Below, in pieces: positions 49,544-57,504 of a stretch of DNA of 64,000 nt. Source of the DNA: Alteriqipengyuania bathyomarina_B (GTDB lineage Bacteria > Pseudomonadota > Alphaproteobacteria > Sphingomonadales > Sphingomonadaceae); NCBI RefSeq assembly GCF_038594605.1, contig NZ_JBCFZM010000002.1:744001-808000 (forward strand), in the 5' to 3' direction. A program made the translations under genes and the position numbers. Numbering within the stretch: the stretch's first letter is position 1; the number at the start of each line of letters is the position of its first letter. The notes beneath the pieces are model-generated. The model searched no databases and was not told the DNA's origin. It saw only the letters and a list, made by a program, of their open reading frames with translations.

Positions 49544-50581
49544 ATGAAGAGATTTGCGATTGTTGCCGCGGTCGGTGCGCTTGCACTGGGTCAGCCTGCT
49601 TTTGCGCAGGACGGCGCAATGGAGGAAGTCGATCCCGACGCGCAGATCATGGTGGATGAGGAAGGCCCGGACGAAGGCGAAATGGATGCCGAGGCTCTCG
49701 CCATGGTTGCCTCGATCTTCACCGCCATGTTCCAGGCCGATCCGCTGACGCCCGAGGCCGAGGCACGGTTGCCGGTCGCCACTTCGATTGCGGCGAGCCT
49801 GGTGCCCGAGGGCGTCTATGGCGAGATGATGGGCCAGATGATGGACTCGTTTCTGTCTCCCATCCTGGAAATGGCGGAGATGGATGGCGGCGGCATGAGC
49901 GCGAGCGACCTGACCGAGTATACCGGCCTCCACGGGCAGGACCTCGACAGCCTTACTCAGGAAGAGCGGATCGAACTGACCGAGATGTTCGACCCGGTTT
50001 ACGAAACGCGCAGCACGGCACAGTTCGACATGATCGTCAGCACCGCAGACGCCGTGTTCGCGACGCTCGAACCCGGTGTGCGCGACGGACTGGCCAAGGC
50101 CTATGCCAGCCGTTTCGATGCCACCGAGCTGGCGGAACTGCAGGCGTTCTTCGCCACGCCGGTCGGCGCGAAATATGCGCGCCAGAGCATGGTGATCAAT
50201 ACCGACCCGCAGGTGATCTCGGGCATGATGCAGTCGATCCCGAGCCTGCTGGAGCAGCTTCCGGTGCTGCTCGAAGGGTTCGAGGATGCCGAAGCGGGCC
50301 TTCCCGAACCGCGCGGTTACGAAGACCTTACGCCGTCGGAACAGCGGCGTGCGTCCGAAATTCTAGGGGTCGACCAGCTCGAGCTGCGCGAGAGCATGGC
50401 TGAGGTGGAAGCCAATGAAAAGGAATTGATCGAGGCCGCGGCAGCGGCCACTGAAGCCAACCTCGACGCAATGGCTGATGACGTCGATGCCGCAGCCGAT
50501 GAAGCCGAGGCATCGGTGGACGAGGGCGAAGAGCAAGCCGAAAGCTTCGAGGACGCGATGGAGGATATCGGCGAGGAATAG
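49544..50581 (+). CDS. secreted DUF2059 protein
   Basis: 345-residue exported protein from ATG 49544, with GGGGGA upstream. The signal peptide MKRFAIVAAVGALALGQPAFAQ occupies about the first 22 residues. The DUF2059 domain (about 190-245) includes ELAELQAFFATPVGAKYARQS. The last 60 residues form an extremely acidic coiled coil (EVEANEKELIEAAAAA onward, with DDVDAAADEAEASVDEGEEQ). Function is unknown. The GGCGATG start context offers a second ATG six bases earlier. Confidence 0.78.
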   Translation: MKRFAIVAAVGALALGQPAFAQDGAMEEVDPDAQIMVDEEGPDEGEMDAEALAMVASIFTAMFQADPLTPEAEARLPVATSIAASLVPEGVYGEMMGQMMDSFLSPILEMAEMDGGGMSASDLTEYTGLHGQDLDSLTQEERIELTEMFDPVYETRSTAQFDMIVSTADAVFATLEPGVRDGLAKAYASRFDATELAELQAFFATPVGAKYARQSMVINTDPQVISGMMQSIPSLLEQLPVLLEGFEDAEAGLPEPRGYEDLTPSEQRRASEILGVDQLELRESMAEVEANEKELIEAAAAATEANLDAMADDVDAAADEAEASVDEGEEQAESFEDAMEDIGEE

Positions 50582-50620
50582 CCGCTCGGCTCCATCGGCT
50601 GGCCCGTGCATTATAGTGTC

Positions 50621-53059
50621 ATGACGGGCAACGGCATACCGCCAGAAATAGACGAGTGGTTCGCGGGTCGCGGGTGGCGCATCCGCAGCCATCAGCGCGC
50701 CATGCTCGAGGCGAGCGATCGCGGCGATCACGCGTTGCTGGTCGCGGATACGGGCGCGGGCAAGACGCTTGCCGGGTTCCTCCCCACGCTGGCCGACTTT
50801 ACACCCACCCGCCTTGGGGATGCGAAGCCGCCTGACGGCCTCCACACGATCTACGTTTCGCCGCTGAAGGCGCTGGCGCAGGATGTGGCGCGCAATCTTG
50901 TCGCTCCGATCGAGGAGATGGGCTTGAACGTCCGCGCCGAAACGCGCAGCGGCGACACCTCGTCGGACCGCAAGAGGCGCCAGCGCGACAAGCCGCCGCA
51001 CGTGCTGCTGACCACGCCCGAAAGCCTCTCCTTGTTGCTCTCCTACCCCGAGAGCTTCGCTATGTTCGCTGGCTGCAAGCGGATCGTCATCGACGAGATC
51101 CACGCCTTTGCCACCGGCAAACGCGGCGATTTGCTCGCCCTGTGCCTGGCCCGGCTCCTGCACATCGCGCCCGACATGCAGCGCGCGGCGCTGTCGGCTA
51201 CGGTCGCCAACCAAGAGGGCTTTCGTGAATGGCTCGCGCCGTGGGGCGAGATCGATCGTGTGGCGGTGGTACAGGGAGAGCCCGGTGCGCCCGCCGAGGT
51301 CGAAATCCTCTTGCCGGAGGAGAGTCGCGTGCCCTGGGGCGGCCATGCCGCGACCTGGGCGATCCCGCAGCTCTACGATGTGCTGCGGGCCAACCAGACC
51401 ACGCTGATCTTCACCAACACGCGTTTCCTTGCCGAGTACATCTTCCAGCACCTGTGGGATGTGAACGAGGACAAGCTGCCGATCGGCATCCATCACGGTT
51501 CGCTAAGTCGCGAAGCGCGCGAAAAGGTGGAAGCCGCGATGGCGGCGGGTGAGCTGCGCGCGCTGGTCGCTACCGCCAGCCTCGACCTGGGGGTCGACTG
51601 GGGCGATATCGACTGCGTGGTGCAGATGGGTGCCCCCAAGGGCTCATCGCGTCTGCTCCAGCGTGTGGGACGGGCCAACCACCGGCTCGACCAGCCGAGC
51701 CGTGCGCTGCTGGTTCCGGGCAATCGATTCGAATTCCTCGAAGCGCAGGCGGCGAAAGATGCGGTCGACGAAGGGCAGCGCGATGGCGAGGATTTCCGCC
51801 CCGGGGGGCTCGATGTGCTCGCCCAGCACGTAATGGCTTGCGCCTGCGCCGCACCGTTCGACGAGGACGAGCTGCTCCGGCAGGTGCGCAGTTCGCTCCC
51901 CTATGCGTGGGTGGACGAGGATGTGTTTGCGCGCGTGCTCAACTTCGTCGCCACCGGCGGCTACGCGCTCAAGGCCTATGACCGTTTCCAGCGGATCGTG
52001 CGTGATCGCAGCGGCGAATGGCGCCTCACCCATCCGCAGCATGCCGCCCGCCATCGCCTGAATGCCGGGATCATCATGGATGCCGAGATGCTGGAGGTGC
52101 GCTTTCGCAATGGACGCTCGCTCGGCCGGGTGGAGGAACGCTTTGCGGCGCAGCTCTCGCCCGGCGACACCTTCCAGTTCGCCGGCACCACGGTGGAGGT
52201 GGAGCAGCTGCGCGATATGGAGGTGATCGTGAAGGCCTCCGCCAAGGCTGCGATGATCCCCAGCTATGGCGGCGCGCGCATGCCGTTGACCACGCATCTG
52301 GCCGACCGGGTGCGTGCGATGCTGGTCGACCGGGCGGGCTGGGGACGCTTCCCCGACGATGTTCGCGAATGGCTGGAAATGCAGGACTGGCGCAGCGCGA
52401 TGCCGGGGCCGGAGAACCTGCTGGTCGAGAGTTTTCCGCGCGGCGGGCGCGAGTACACGGTCTATTACACCTTCATCGGCTGGAACGCGAACCAGTCGCT
52501 CGGCATGCTGATCACCAAGCGGATGGAGGATCGCGGCCTGATGCCCGGCGGGTTCGTGGCCAACGACTATTCGCTAGCGGTATGGGGCCTCAAGCCGGTT
52601 TCCGATCCCGCGCCGCTGCTATCGCCCGATATACTCGCGGACGAATTCGTGGACTGGGTGCAGGATTCGCACCTGTTGCGCCGGTCCTTCCGGGAGGTCG
52701 CGGTGATCGGCGGGCTGGTCGAGCGGCAGCATCCCGGCAAGCGCAAGACCGGCAAGCAGGTCACCTTCTCGACCGATCTGATCTACGACGTACTGCGCAA
52801 GTACGAGCCCGACCATGTTCTGCTGGAGGCCGCGTGGGCCGATGCGCGCACGCGGATGACCGATGTGGGGCGGTTGGGCGATCTGCTCGACAGGGCACAA
52901 CGGGACCTGGTGCATGTCGAGCTCGACCGGGTCAGCCCGCTCGCGGTGCCGGTGATGGTGATGATCGGGCGGGAGGCGGTTCCGCAAGGCTCGGTGGACG
53001 ACGAGCTGCTGCTCCAGGCGGAAACCCTCGCGGGCGAAGCGATGCGGCCTGAGGCCTAG
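50621..53059 (+). CDS. ligase-associated DEXH-box DNA helicase (Lhr-like)
   Basis: 812 residues from ATG 50621. Superfamily 2 helicase with Walker A ADTGAGKT near 45, DEIH near 158 and the C-terminal helicase motifs (ATASLDLGVDWGDID, RLLQRVGRANHR). The large Lhr-specific C-terminal part follows (KRMEDRGLMPGGFVAND, TFSTDLIYDVL). It matches the helicase of the ligase-associated DNA damage-response operon. The usual partner genes (an ATP-dependent ligase, an exonuclease and a phosphoesterase) are not adjacent here: the next gene, nine bases on, is convergent exbD. A GTG at 50606 would add five residues. Confidence 0.88.
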   Translation: MTGNGIPPEIDEWFAGRGWRIRSHQRAMLEASDRGDHALLVADTGAGKTLAGFLPTLADFTPTRLGDAKPPDGLHTIYVSPLKALAQDVARNLVAPIEEMGLNVRAETRSGDTSSDRKRRQRDKPPHVLLTTPESLSLLLSYPESFAMFAGCKRIVIDEIHAFATGKRGDLLALCLARLLHIAPDMQRAALSATVANQEGFREWLAPWGEIDRVAVVQGEPGAPAEVEILLPEESRVPWGGHAATWAIPQLYDVLRANQTTLIFTNTRFLAEYIFQHLWDVNEDKLPIGIHHGSLSREAREKVEAAMAAGELRALVATASLDLGVDWGDIDCVVQMGAPKGSSRLLQRVGRANHRLDQPSRALLVPGNRFEFLEAQAAKDAVDEGQRDGEDFRPGGLDVLAQHVMACACAAPFDEDELLRQVRSSLPYAWVDEDVFARVLNFVATGGYALKAYDRFQRIVRDRSGEWRLTHPQHAARHRLNAGIIMDAEMLEVRFRNGRSLGRVEERFAAQLSPGDTFQFAGTTVEVEQLRDMEVIVKASAKAAMIPSYGGARMPLTTHLADRVRAMLVDRAGWGRFPDDVREWLEMQDWRSAMPGPENLLVESFPRGGREYTVYYTFIGWNANQSLGMLITKRMEDRGLMPGGFVANDYSLAVWGLKPVSDPAPLLSPDILADEFVDWVQDSHLLRRSFREVAVIGGLVERQHPGKRKTGKQVTFSTDLIYDVLRKYEPDHVLLEAAWADARTRMTDVGRLGDLLDRAQRDLVHVELDRVSPLAVPVMVMIGREAVPQGSVDDELLLQAETLAGEAMRPEA

Positions 53060-53068
53060 CCAGCGCGC

Positions 53069-53503
53069 CTACTCGGTTTCGAACTCGCGATACTTTTCGT
53101 TGCCGACGAAGCCGAACTTAGTGACCGGCGAGGCCCTGATGATATTGAGCGTACGCGCGGCCAGATCATAGCTCGCATTCGCTTCAGGCTCGAACTGCAA
53201 CTCGGGCTCGGGGTCGAGTTCGCTGGACACTTTCAACAGCAGGACAAGTTGCTTCTCGTCCACTTCCTCGCCGTTCCACAACACGGCACCACCTTCGGTC
53301 ACGACGATCTTGTTCGAAATCTCGCTCGGCTCGGCGACCGCACCGTTGGGGAGATCGACGTCAGTTGCATGGACGGCGATCGGGATCGTGATGACGAACA
53401 TGATGAGGAGCACGAGCAGGACGTCGATCAGGGGCGTCATGTTCATCTGCGCCATCGGCGCGGATCGGGGCGAGTCTTGCGAAGCGGCGAAAGCCATCGT
53501 CAT
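53069..53503 (-). CDS. exbD: ExbD-family biopolymer transporter, copy C
   Basis: 144-residue inner-membrane component of the TonB energiser. MNMTPLIDVLLVLLIMFVIT near residues 20-40 is the single helix with its proton-conducting aspartate. It is close in sequence to copy B upstream (shared PEPELQFEPEA, ASYDLAARTLNIIRAS and VTKFGFVGNE), so the two are tandem duplicates. An intrinsic terminator and a possible promoter lie between them, so this copy may be transcribed separately. Confidence 0.9.
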   Translation of the reverse strand: MTMAFAASQDSPRSAPMAQMNMTPLIDVLLVLLIMFVITIPIAVHATDVDLPNGAVAEPSEISNKIVVTEGGAVLWNGEEVDEKQLVLLLKVSSELDPEPELQFEPEANASYDLAARTLNIIRASPVTKFGFVGNEKYREFETE

Positions 53504-53545
53504 TCTCCCATGCGCGAGCCGTTTTGCGGCTCTGACCTTAGAGAT

Positions 53546-53551
53546 AGTATA
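53546..53551 (-). promoter_or_regulatory. candidate -10 element for exbD copy C
   Basis: Read leftward, TATACT (53546-53551) matches the -10 consensus at five of six bases. GCTGTA lies 16 bases before it as a poor -35. The site is downstream of the terminator at 53584-53607 and about 40 bases before the copy C start, a sensible place for a promoter. Confidence 0.4.
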
Positions 53552-53583
53552 ACATCGAGGGCATTTGTACAGCGCACACGAAA

Positions 53584-53607
53584 AAGGGGCGGATCGCTCC
53601 GCCCCTT
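53584..53607 (-). terminator. intrinsic terminator between exbD copies B and C
   Basis: AAGGGGCGGA (53584-53593) and TCCGCCCCTT (53598-53607) form a perfect 10-bp stem with a four-base loop. On the minus strand the stem runs into TTTTT (complement of 53581-53585), giving a strong Rho-independent terminator for the leftward tonB-exbB-exbD-exbD transcript. Its stem overlaps the T-run by two bases. Confidence 0.82.
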
Positions 53608-53650
53608 GTCGACCGGCTGCGCTGGCGCGCCGCCTGTATTTTCGCGAAGT

Positions 53651-54091
53651 TTACTCGCCGCTACCGAAGGTGCGGTACTGTTCGTTGCCGACGAAACCGA
53701 ACTTGGTCACGCCCGACGCCTTGATGATGTTCAGCGTGCGCGCCGACAGGTCGTAGCTGGCAAGCGCTTCCGGCTCGAACTGAAGTTCGGGTTCGGGCTC
53801 GATGTCGCGGGTCAGCTCGAGGTTGCGGACGAGCTGGCTCTGGTTGATCGTATCGCCGTTCCACAGGATTTCACCGTCCTGGGTCAGAACGATCTTGTTC
53901 TTCACCGGGTCGATCTGTTCCTCGGGCGGGGGGTTCGGATCGGGCTGCGGGAGGTCGATATTGACCGCGTGCGTAGCCACCGGGATGGTGATGATGAACA
54001 TGATGAGGAGCACGAGCAGGACGTCGATCAACGGCGTCATGTTCATGTCCATCATCGGCGCGCCATCGTCACTGCCACCTGACATAGCCAT
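53651..54091 (-). CDS. exbD: ExbD-family biopolymer transporter, copy B
   Basis: 146 residues. MNMTPLIDVLLVLLIMFIIT near 14-34 is the transmembrane helix with the key Asp. The periplasmic part has a Pro/Glu-rich linker (DLPQPDPNPPPEEQ) and the conserved C-terminal SARTLNIIKASGVTKFGFV. Closest relative in the window is copy C. Together with TonB and ExbB it would couple the proton gradient to outer-membrane TonB-dependent receptors. A hairpin (54117-54132) lies before its start. Confidence 0.92.
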   Translation of the reverse strand: MAMSGGSDDGAPMMDMNMTPLIDVLLVLLIMFIITIPVATHAVNIDLPQPDPNPPPEEQIDPVKNKIVLTQDGEILWNGDTINQSQLVRNLELTRDIEPEPELQFEPEALASYDLSARTLNIIKASGVTKFGFVGNEQYRTFGSGE

Positions 54092-54116
54092 TGTTGGAGT
54101 CTCCTAGTCCTTCACA

Positions 54117-54132
54117 GGGGCTGTTGAGCCCC
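54117..54132. terminator. small hairpin between exbD copies A and B
   Basis: GGGGCT (54117-54122) pairs with AGCCCC (54127-54132) around GTTG. On the minus strand the T-run sits before the stem, so it is not a terminator for this operon; it would be an intercistronic RNA hairpin near the copy B ribosome site. Confidence 0.45.
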
Positions 54133-54137
54133 AAAAA

Positions 54138-54674
54138 TCAGCCGTTCGGATCGACCGGGTTCGAAATGAACCCGACGGTCGGATAGCCAGCGGCCTGAAC
54201 GTTGTAGATCGCACCCGCCACACAGCGCCACGGGGCGTTCACGTCGCCACGAATGTGGACCTGCGGGATGAGGTCGGGCTCGGCCATGATCGCTTCTGCA
54301 CCACCGGCACGCTGAACGATGTCGTCGAGCCGTTCGAACGCACGGTCGTAAAGCTCTTCCGAGCTGACCGGCGTGGTGTTGCCGAAGTAGACGCGGCATT
54401 CGCCATCGCGAGCTGCGCCGGTGAAGCCCGAATTGATCGTGCCGGCCGTACGGCCTTCGGAGTCGGTCGTGCTGACGGTGATCAGCAGGTTCTCGACCTT
54501 GTCTTTCGATTCGACCGATTCGAAGATCGGCAATTCGAGTTTCTCGATCGTCTGGATCGCGACCGGAACCGCGATCAGGAAGATGATGAGAAGCACCAGC
54601 ATCACGTCCACCAGCGGAGTGGTGTTGATGTCTGCCATCGGCGTATTGCCGTCGCCTCCCGTGGAAATCGCCAT
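54138..54674 (-). CDS. exbD: ExbD-family biopolymer transporter, divergent copy A
   Basis: 178 residues, longer than the other two copies. The transmembrane helix is INTTPLVDVMLVLLIIFLIA at about 15-34, with the conserved Asp. The periplasmic part differs from copies B and C. It has two cysteines (DGECRVYFGNTTP and PWRCVAGAIYN) that could form a disulfide, and a C-terminal AAGYPTVGFISNP. It directly follows exbB, with an 81-base gap holding a 10-bp hairpin. Confidence 0.9.
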   Translation of the reverse strand: MAISTGGDGNTPMADINTTPLVDVMLVLLIIFLIAVPVAIQTIEKLELPIFESVESKDKVENLLITVSTTDSEGRTAGTINSGFTGAARDGECRVYFGNTTPVSSEELYDRAFERLDDIVQRAGGAEAIMAEPDLIPQVHIRGDVNAPWRCVAGAIYNVQAAGYPTVGFISNPVDPNG

Positions 54675-54715
54675 GGTCTGCGTCCTATCCGTTAATATGC
54701 CTGCGAAACAATCGT

Positions 54716-54749
54716 TCGGGGCCGCGCGCGGCGGGCCGGGCGGCCCCGA
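54716..54749. terminator. hairpin between exbB and exbD copy A
   Basis: TCGGGGCCGC (54716-54725) and GCGGCCCCGA (54740-54749) are perfectly complementary around a 14-base loop. It lies in the exbB-exbD intercistronic gap. There is no proper T-run on the minus strand, so it would stabilise or stage the upstream exbB transcript rather than stop all transcription. Confidence 0.5.
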
Positions 54750-54755
54750 TACGGA

Positions 54756-55502
54756 TTACTTCTTGGCGGTCTTGGCGGCCTGCTGCGCCGAAGCGGCAGT
54801 CATCGGGCGCACATTGCCGTTCGAATTGATGTAGGCCAGCAGATCGGTCGAGAAGCCGGTCAGCAGCTCCGCGATCCGCTTGTTGCGCGACATCAGCCAG
54901 TTATAGGCGAACACCGCGGGCACAGCGACGAGCAGACCGATGGCGGTCATGATCAGCGCTTCACCCACCGGGCCCGCGACCTTGTCGATCGAGGCCGAAC
55001 CGGCGAGGCCGATGTTGATCAGCGCGCGGTAGATCCCGATCACGGTGCCGAGCAGACCGACGAACGGTGCGGTCGCGCCGACCGTCGCGAGGAACGCGAG
55101 GCCGCCGTTGAGGCGCGACATGATCGCGTCCTGCGAACGGCTGAGCGAACCGTGCATCCAGTCGTGCGCTTCGAGACTGTCGGTCATCTTGCCGTGCGAG
55201 GCCTGTGCGGCAACGCCGTCGTCGACCATCTGGCGCCATGCGCTGTTCTTGTCGAGCTTGGTGGCACCTTCTTCGAGGCTGTTCGCGCGCCAGAACTGCG
55301 TCCGGACCTTCTTGTACTGACCGAGCACCTTGTTCTGCTCGAGCAGCTTGGTGATCAGGATGTAGAACGAACCGACCGACATGATGACCAGCACGGCGAG
55401 GATGGACCAGGCGATCGGACCGCCCTGTTCCATCGCTTCCATGAAACCGAATTCAGTCTGCGGACCTGCCTCGCCGGCGGCCGCCATAAGATTGATGAAC
55501 AT
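54756..55502 (-). CDS. exbB: MotA/TolQ/ExbB proton channel protein
   Basis: 248-residue inner-membrane protein of the TonB energiser. The first helix (IAWSILAVLVIMSVGSFYILI) lies near 35-55. The conserved cytoplasmic-side block and helices 2 and 3 lie at about 135-165 and 175-205 (LAFLATVGATAPFVGLLGTV, GEALIMTAIGLLVAVPAVFAYN). The C-terminus (TAASAQQAAKTAKK) is basic. It is second in the tonB-exbB-exbD order. Confidence 0.93.
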   Translation of the reverse strand: MFINLMAAAGEAGPQTEFGFMEAMEQGGPIAWSILAVLVIMSVGSFYILITKLLEQNKVLGQYKKVRTQFWRANSLEEGATKLDKNSAWRQMVDDGVAAQASHGKMTDSLEAHDWMHGSLSRSQDAIMSRLNGGLAFLATVGATAPFVGLLGTVIGIYRALINIGLAGSASIDKVAGPVGEALIMTAIGLLVAVPAVFAYNWLMSRNKRIAELLTGFSTDLLAYINSNGNVRPMTAASAQQAAKTAKK

Positions 55503-55541
55503 CGCGAACTCTCCAAAAAAGAATAGCTGTTAACAAATTTT

Positions 55542-55579
55542 GGCACGCATCCTTGGTCGCCGGATGCGGGATGCGTGCC
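55542..55579. terminator. hairpin between tonB and exbB
   Basis: GGCACGCATCC (55542-55552) and GGATGCGTGCC (55569-55579) form a perfect 11-bp stem with a 16-base loop, in the 86-base gap between tonB and exbB. On the minus strand AAAATTTGTT follows, not a U-tract, so read-through into exbB is expected. An alternative pairing with GGATGCG in the loop is possible. Confidence 0.5.
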
Positions 55580-55588
55580 ATCCTAAAA

Positions 55589-56257
55589 TCAGTCCGGAAG
55601 CACCCACTGCACCGTACCGGAGAACGTACCGCCCCGGTTGAAGCGAGCGCGACGCTCGATCAGGCGGCAGGACGCGTCCTTGAGCTCACTCGGTGCCGAA
55701 CCGCCGGTAATCGAACACCCGGTGACCCGGCCATTGTCACCGATGGTGAGGCGGAACGAAACGGTGCCCGTATAGTCACGCGAAACCCAGCTCGAACGGT
55801 AGTCCGAGGTCGTGATCCACGAACCGGCATTGTTCGTCGGCCGCAGCGGCTCTGCCGGGGGCGGCGGAGGCGGCGGCGGGGGCGGCGGCGGCGGAGGCGC
55901 GGGAGGCGCAACCGGTGCCGCTGGCGGAATGCGCAGCGCAGGCGGCGCAGGCGGCGGAATCGTCTGCTGCGTCCGGATCTGCGGCGGGTTGGTCGCCACG
56001 GAAACGGGTGGCGGCGGCGCAACCGGCGGCGGCGGAGCCGTTTCCGGCTGCGGCTGCTCTGGGGGCGGCGGTTCTTCCTCCGGCTCCGGCGGCGGCGGTT
56101 CCTCGATATCGACTGTCGTCACCCGTTCCACGACCTTCTTGGCGGCTTCGTAAGCCAGGCCGGTAATAAGGACGTAGCCGATGACGACATGAATGAGACC
56201 GACGATGATGATCGCGACAATCTTGTTGCCGCTCATCTGTTGATCTGAATAAGCCAT
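55589..56257 (-). CDS. tonB: TonB energy transducer
   Basis: 222 residues. The N-terminal helix (IVAIIIVGLIHVVIGYVLITG) anchors it in the inner membrane. A long Pro/Glu-rich periplasmic spacer includes 14 consecutive prolines near 120-133. The C-terminal TonB domain (about 150-222) includes DYTGTVSFRLTIGDNGRVTGCSI. A cysteine pair (GCSITGG and ASCRLIE) may be oxidised. First gene of the leftward cluster. Confidence 0.92.
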   Translation of the reverse strand: MAYSDQQMSGNKIVAIIIVGLIHVVIGYVLITGLAYEAAKKVVERVTTVDIEEPPPPEPEEEPPPPEQPQPETAPPPPVAPPPPVSVATNPPQIRTQQTIPPPAPPALRIPPAAPVAPPAPPPPPPPPPPPPPPAEPLRPTNNAGSWITTSDYRSSWVSRDYTGTVSFRLTIGDNGRVTGCSITGGSAPSELKDASCRLIERRARFNRGGTFSGTVQWVLPD

Positions 56258-56580
56258 GCAGTCGCATCACTCCATCAAGCACCGGGCGCGGCCCGGCGAT
56301 CATGTCCGGCGGCTGCACCGGACGGCGATTGTCAAACTTCTCCAGCCAATTCTAATGCTGCTCCGGATAAACCGGAGACGCAATCAGTGCAGCCAGAGAA
56401 GCCTTGTTCGGGTAATTTCGTACCGTCCACCCGAACGAGGCGGGTCTTAAACAGGATGGCAATCCTCTGCAAACCCTTTGTAGGTTCAGTCAGGATTAAC
56501 GGCCGGACCTGTCTGCAGCCTGACAATTATTCCGTCGAAACCCTACATGGGTCCGACCGCTATTAACTCTGGAGAGCGCC
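56258..56580. other. divergent tonB / periplasmic-protein promoter region
   Basis: 323 bases between two divergently transcribed genes. It contains no gene I can support. The stretch is less GC-rich than its surroundings, as expected for promoters. TCTGGAGAGCGCC at the right end supplies the ribosome site of the downstream gene (GGAGAG, 56571-56576). I see no clear Fur box and no confident -35/-10 pair. Confidence 0.4.
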
Positions 56581-57450
56581 TTGAAGTTCCTCCCATCGAT
56601 CATGTTCGCTGCCGCGCTTGCAACCGGTGTCTCTGCGGCGACGCCGCTCGCCGCGCAGAATCAGACCGCTCCGGCGGCCGCGCCGCAGCAGGCGACCGAC
56701 CCCGATCTGATCGACCTTGCCGATCATGCGGAGCTTGTTCTGCGCGTAAAAATACGCCGCCAGAGTGATGTAGCGCCCGAGCGCGCCCCCGGCCTGCGGC
56801 CCGGATACGCCCGCTTTTACATCGAGGCAGATACGCTCAATCTCATTGCGGGCAGCGCCCCGGTGGGCGAGCAGGTGCGCTACCTCGTCGACCTTCCGCT
56901 CGACGCCCGCGGCAAGAAGCCCAAGCTGAAGAAGCGCGAGGCGCTCCTGTTCGCGCGGCCCGTCGCAGGGCGACCGGGAGAGATCCAGCTCGTCGCGCCG
57001 GACGCTCAATTGCTCTGGAACGAGGCGCTGGGGCAGCGCACCCGTCTCATTTTGGAACAGTTGGTAGCGTCCGACGCGCCCCCCCGGATTGTCGGCGTGC
57101 GCGATGCGCTGTCGGTCGCAGGGACGCTCGCGGGCGAATCGGAGACGCAGATCTTTCTCGAAACCCTGAACGACCAACCTGCCGCGATCAGCGTGGTACG
57201 CAGGCCCGGCATGGCGCCGGTATGGGGCGTGTCCTTCTCCGAAATCGTCGACCAGGCCGTGCGCGTGCCGCCCCGTGGCTCCCTGGCGCATTACCGGCTT
57301 GCCTGCGCGCTGCCGCGCTCGCTGCCCGGCGAAGCCAATCTGGCGCGCGATCCGGCCGACCGGGCGCGGGCCGCGGACGATTATCGCTATGTGCTTTCGC
57401 AGCTCGGCCCATGCCAGCGCCAGCGCGCGGCCCCGACGCTGGGATTGTAG
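56581..57450 (+). CDS. secreted protein, unknown function
   Basis: 289 residues from a TTG at 56581, with GGAGAG 56571-56576. The signal peptide FLPSIMFAAALATGVSAATPLAA occupies residues 3-25. The mature region is mostly beta-strand-like. It includes DLIDLADHAELVLRVKIRRQ and RFYIEADTLNLIAG, and resembles hypothetical periplasmic proteins conserved in this order of bacteria. No motif assigns a reaction. It lies 54 bases before homoserine dehydrogenase and may share its transcript. Confidence 0.65.
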   Translation: MKFLPSIMFAAALATGVSAATPLAAQNQTAPAAAPQQATDPDLIDLADHAELVLRVKIRRQSDVAPERAPGLRPGYARFYIEADTLNLIAGSAPVGEQVRYLVDLPLDARGKKPKLKKREALLFARPVAGRPGEIQLVAPDAQLLWNEALGQRTRLILEQLVASDAPPRIVGVRDALSVAGTLAGESETQIFLETLNDQPAAISVVRRPGMAPVWGVSFSEIVDQAVRVPPRGSLAHYRLACALPRSLPGEANLARDPADRARAADDYRYVLSQLGPCQRQRAAPTLGL

Positions 57451-57504
57451 ATTCCGCGCGCAAAAGCTTGCCTTCGCAGGCATGACGCCTAAGCGGATGC
57501 GCCC

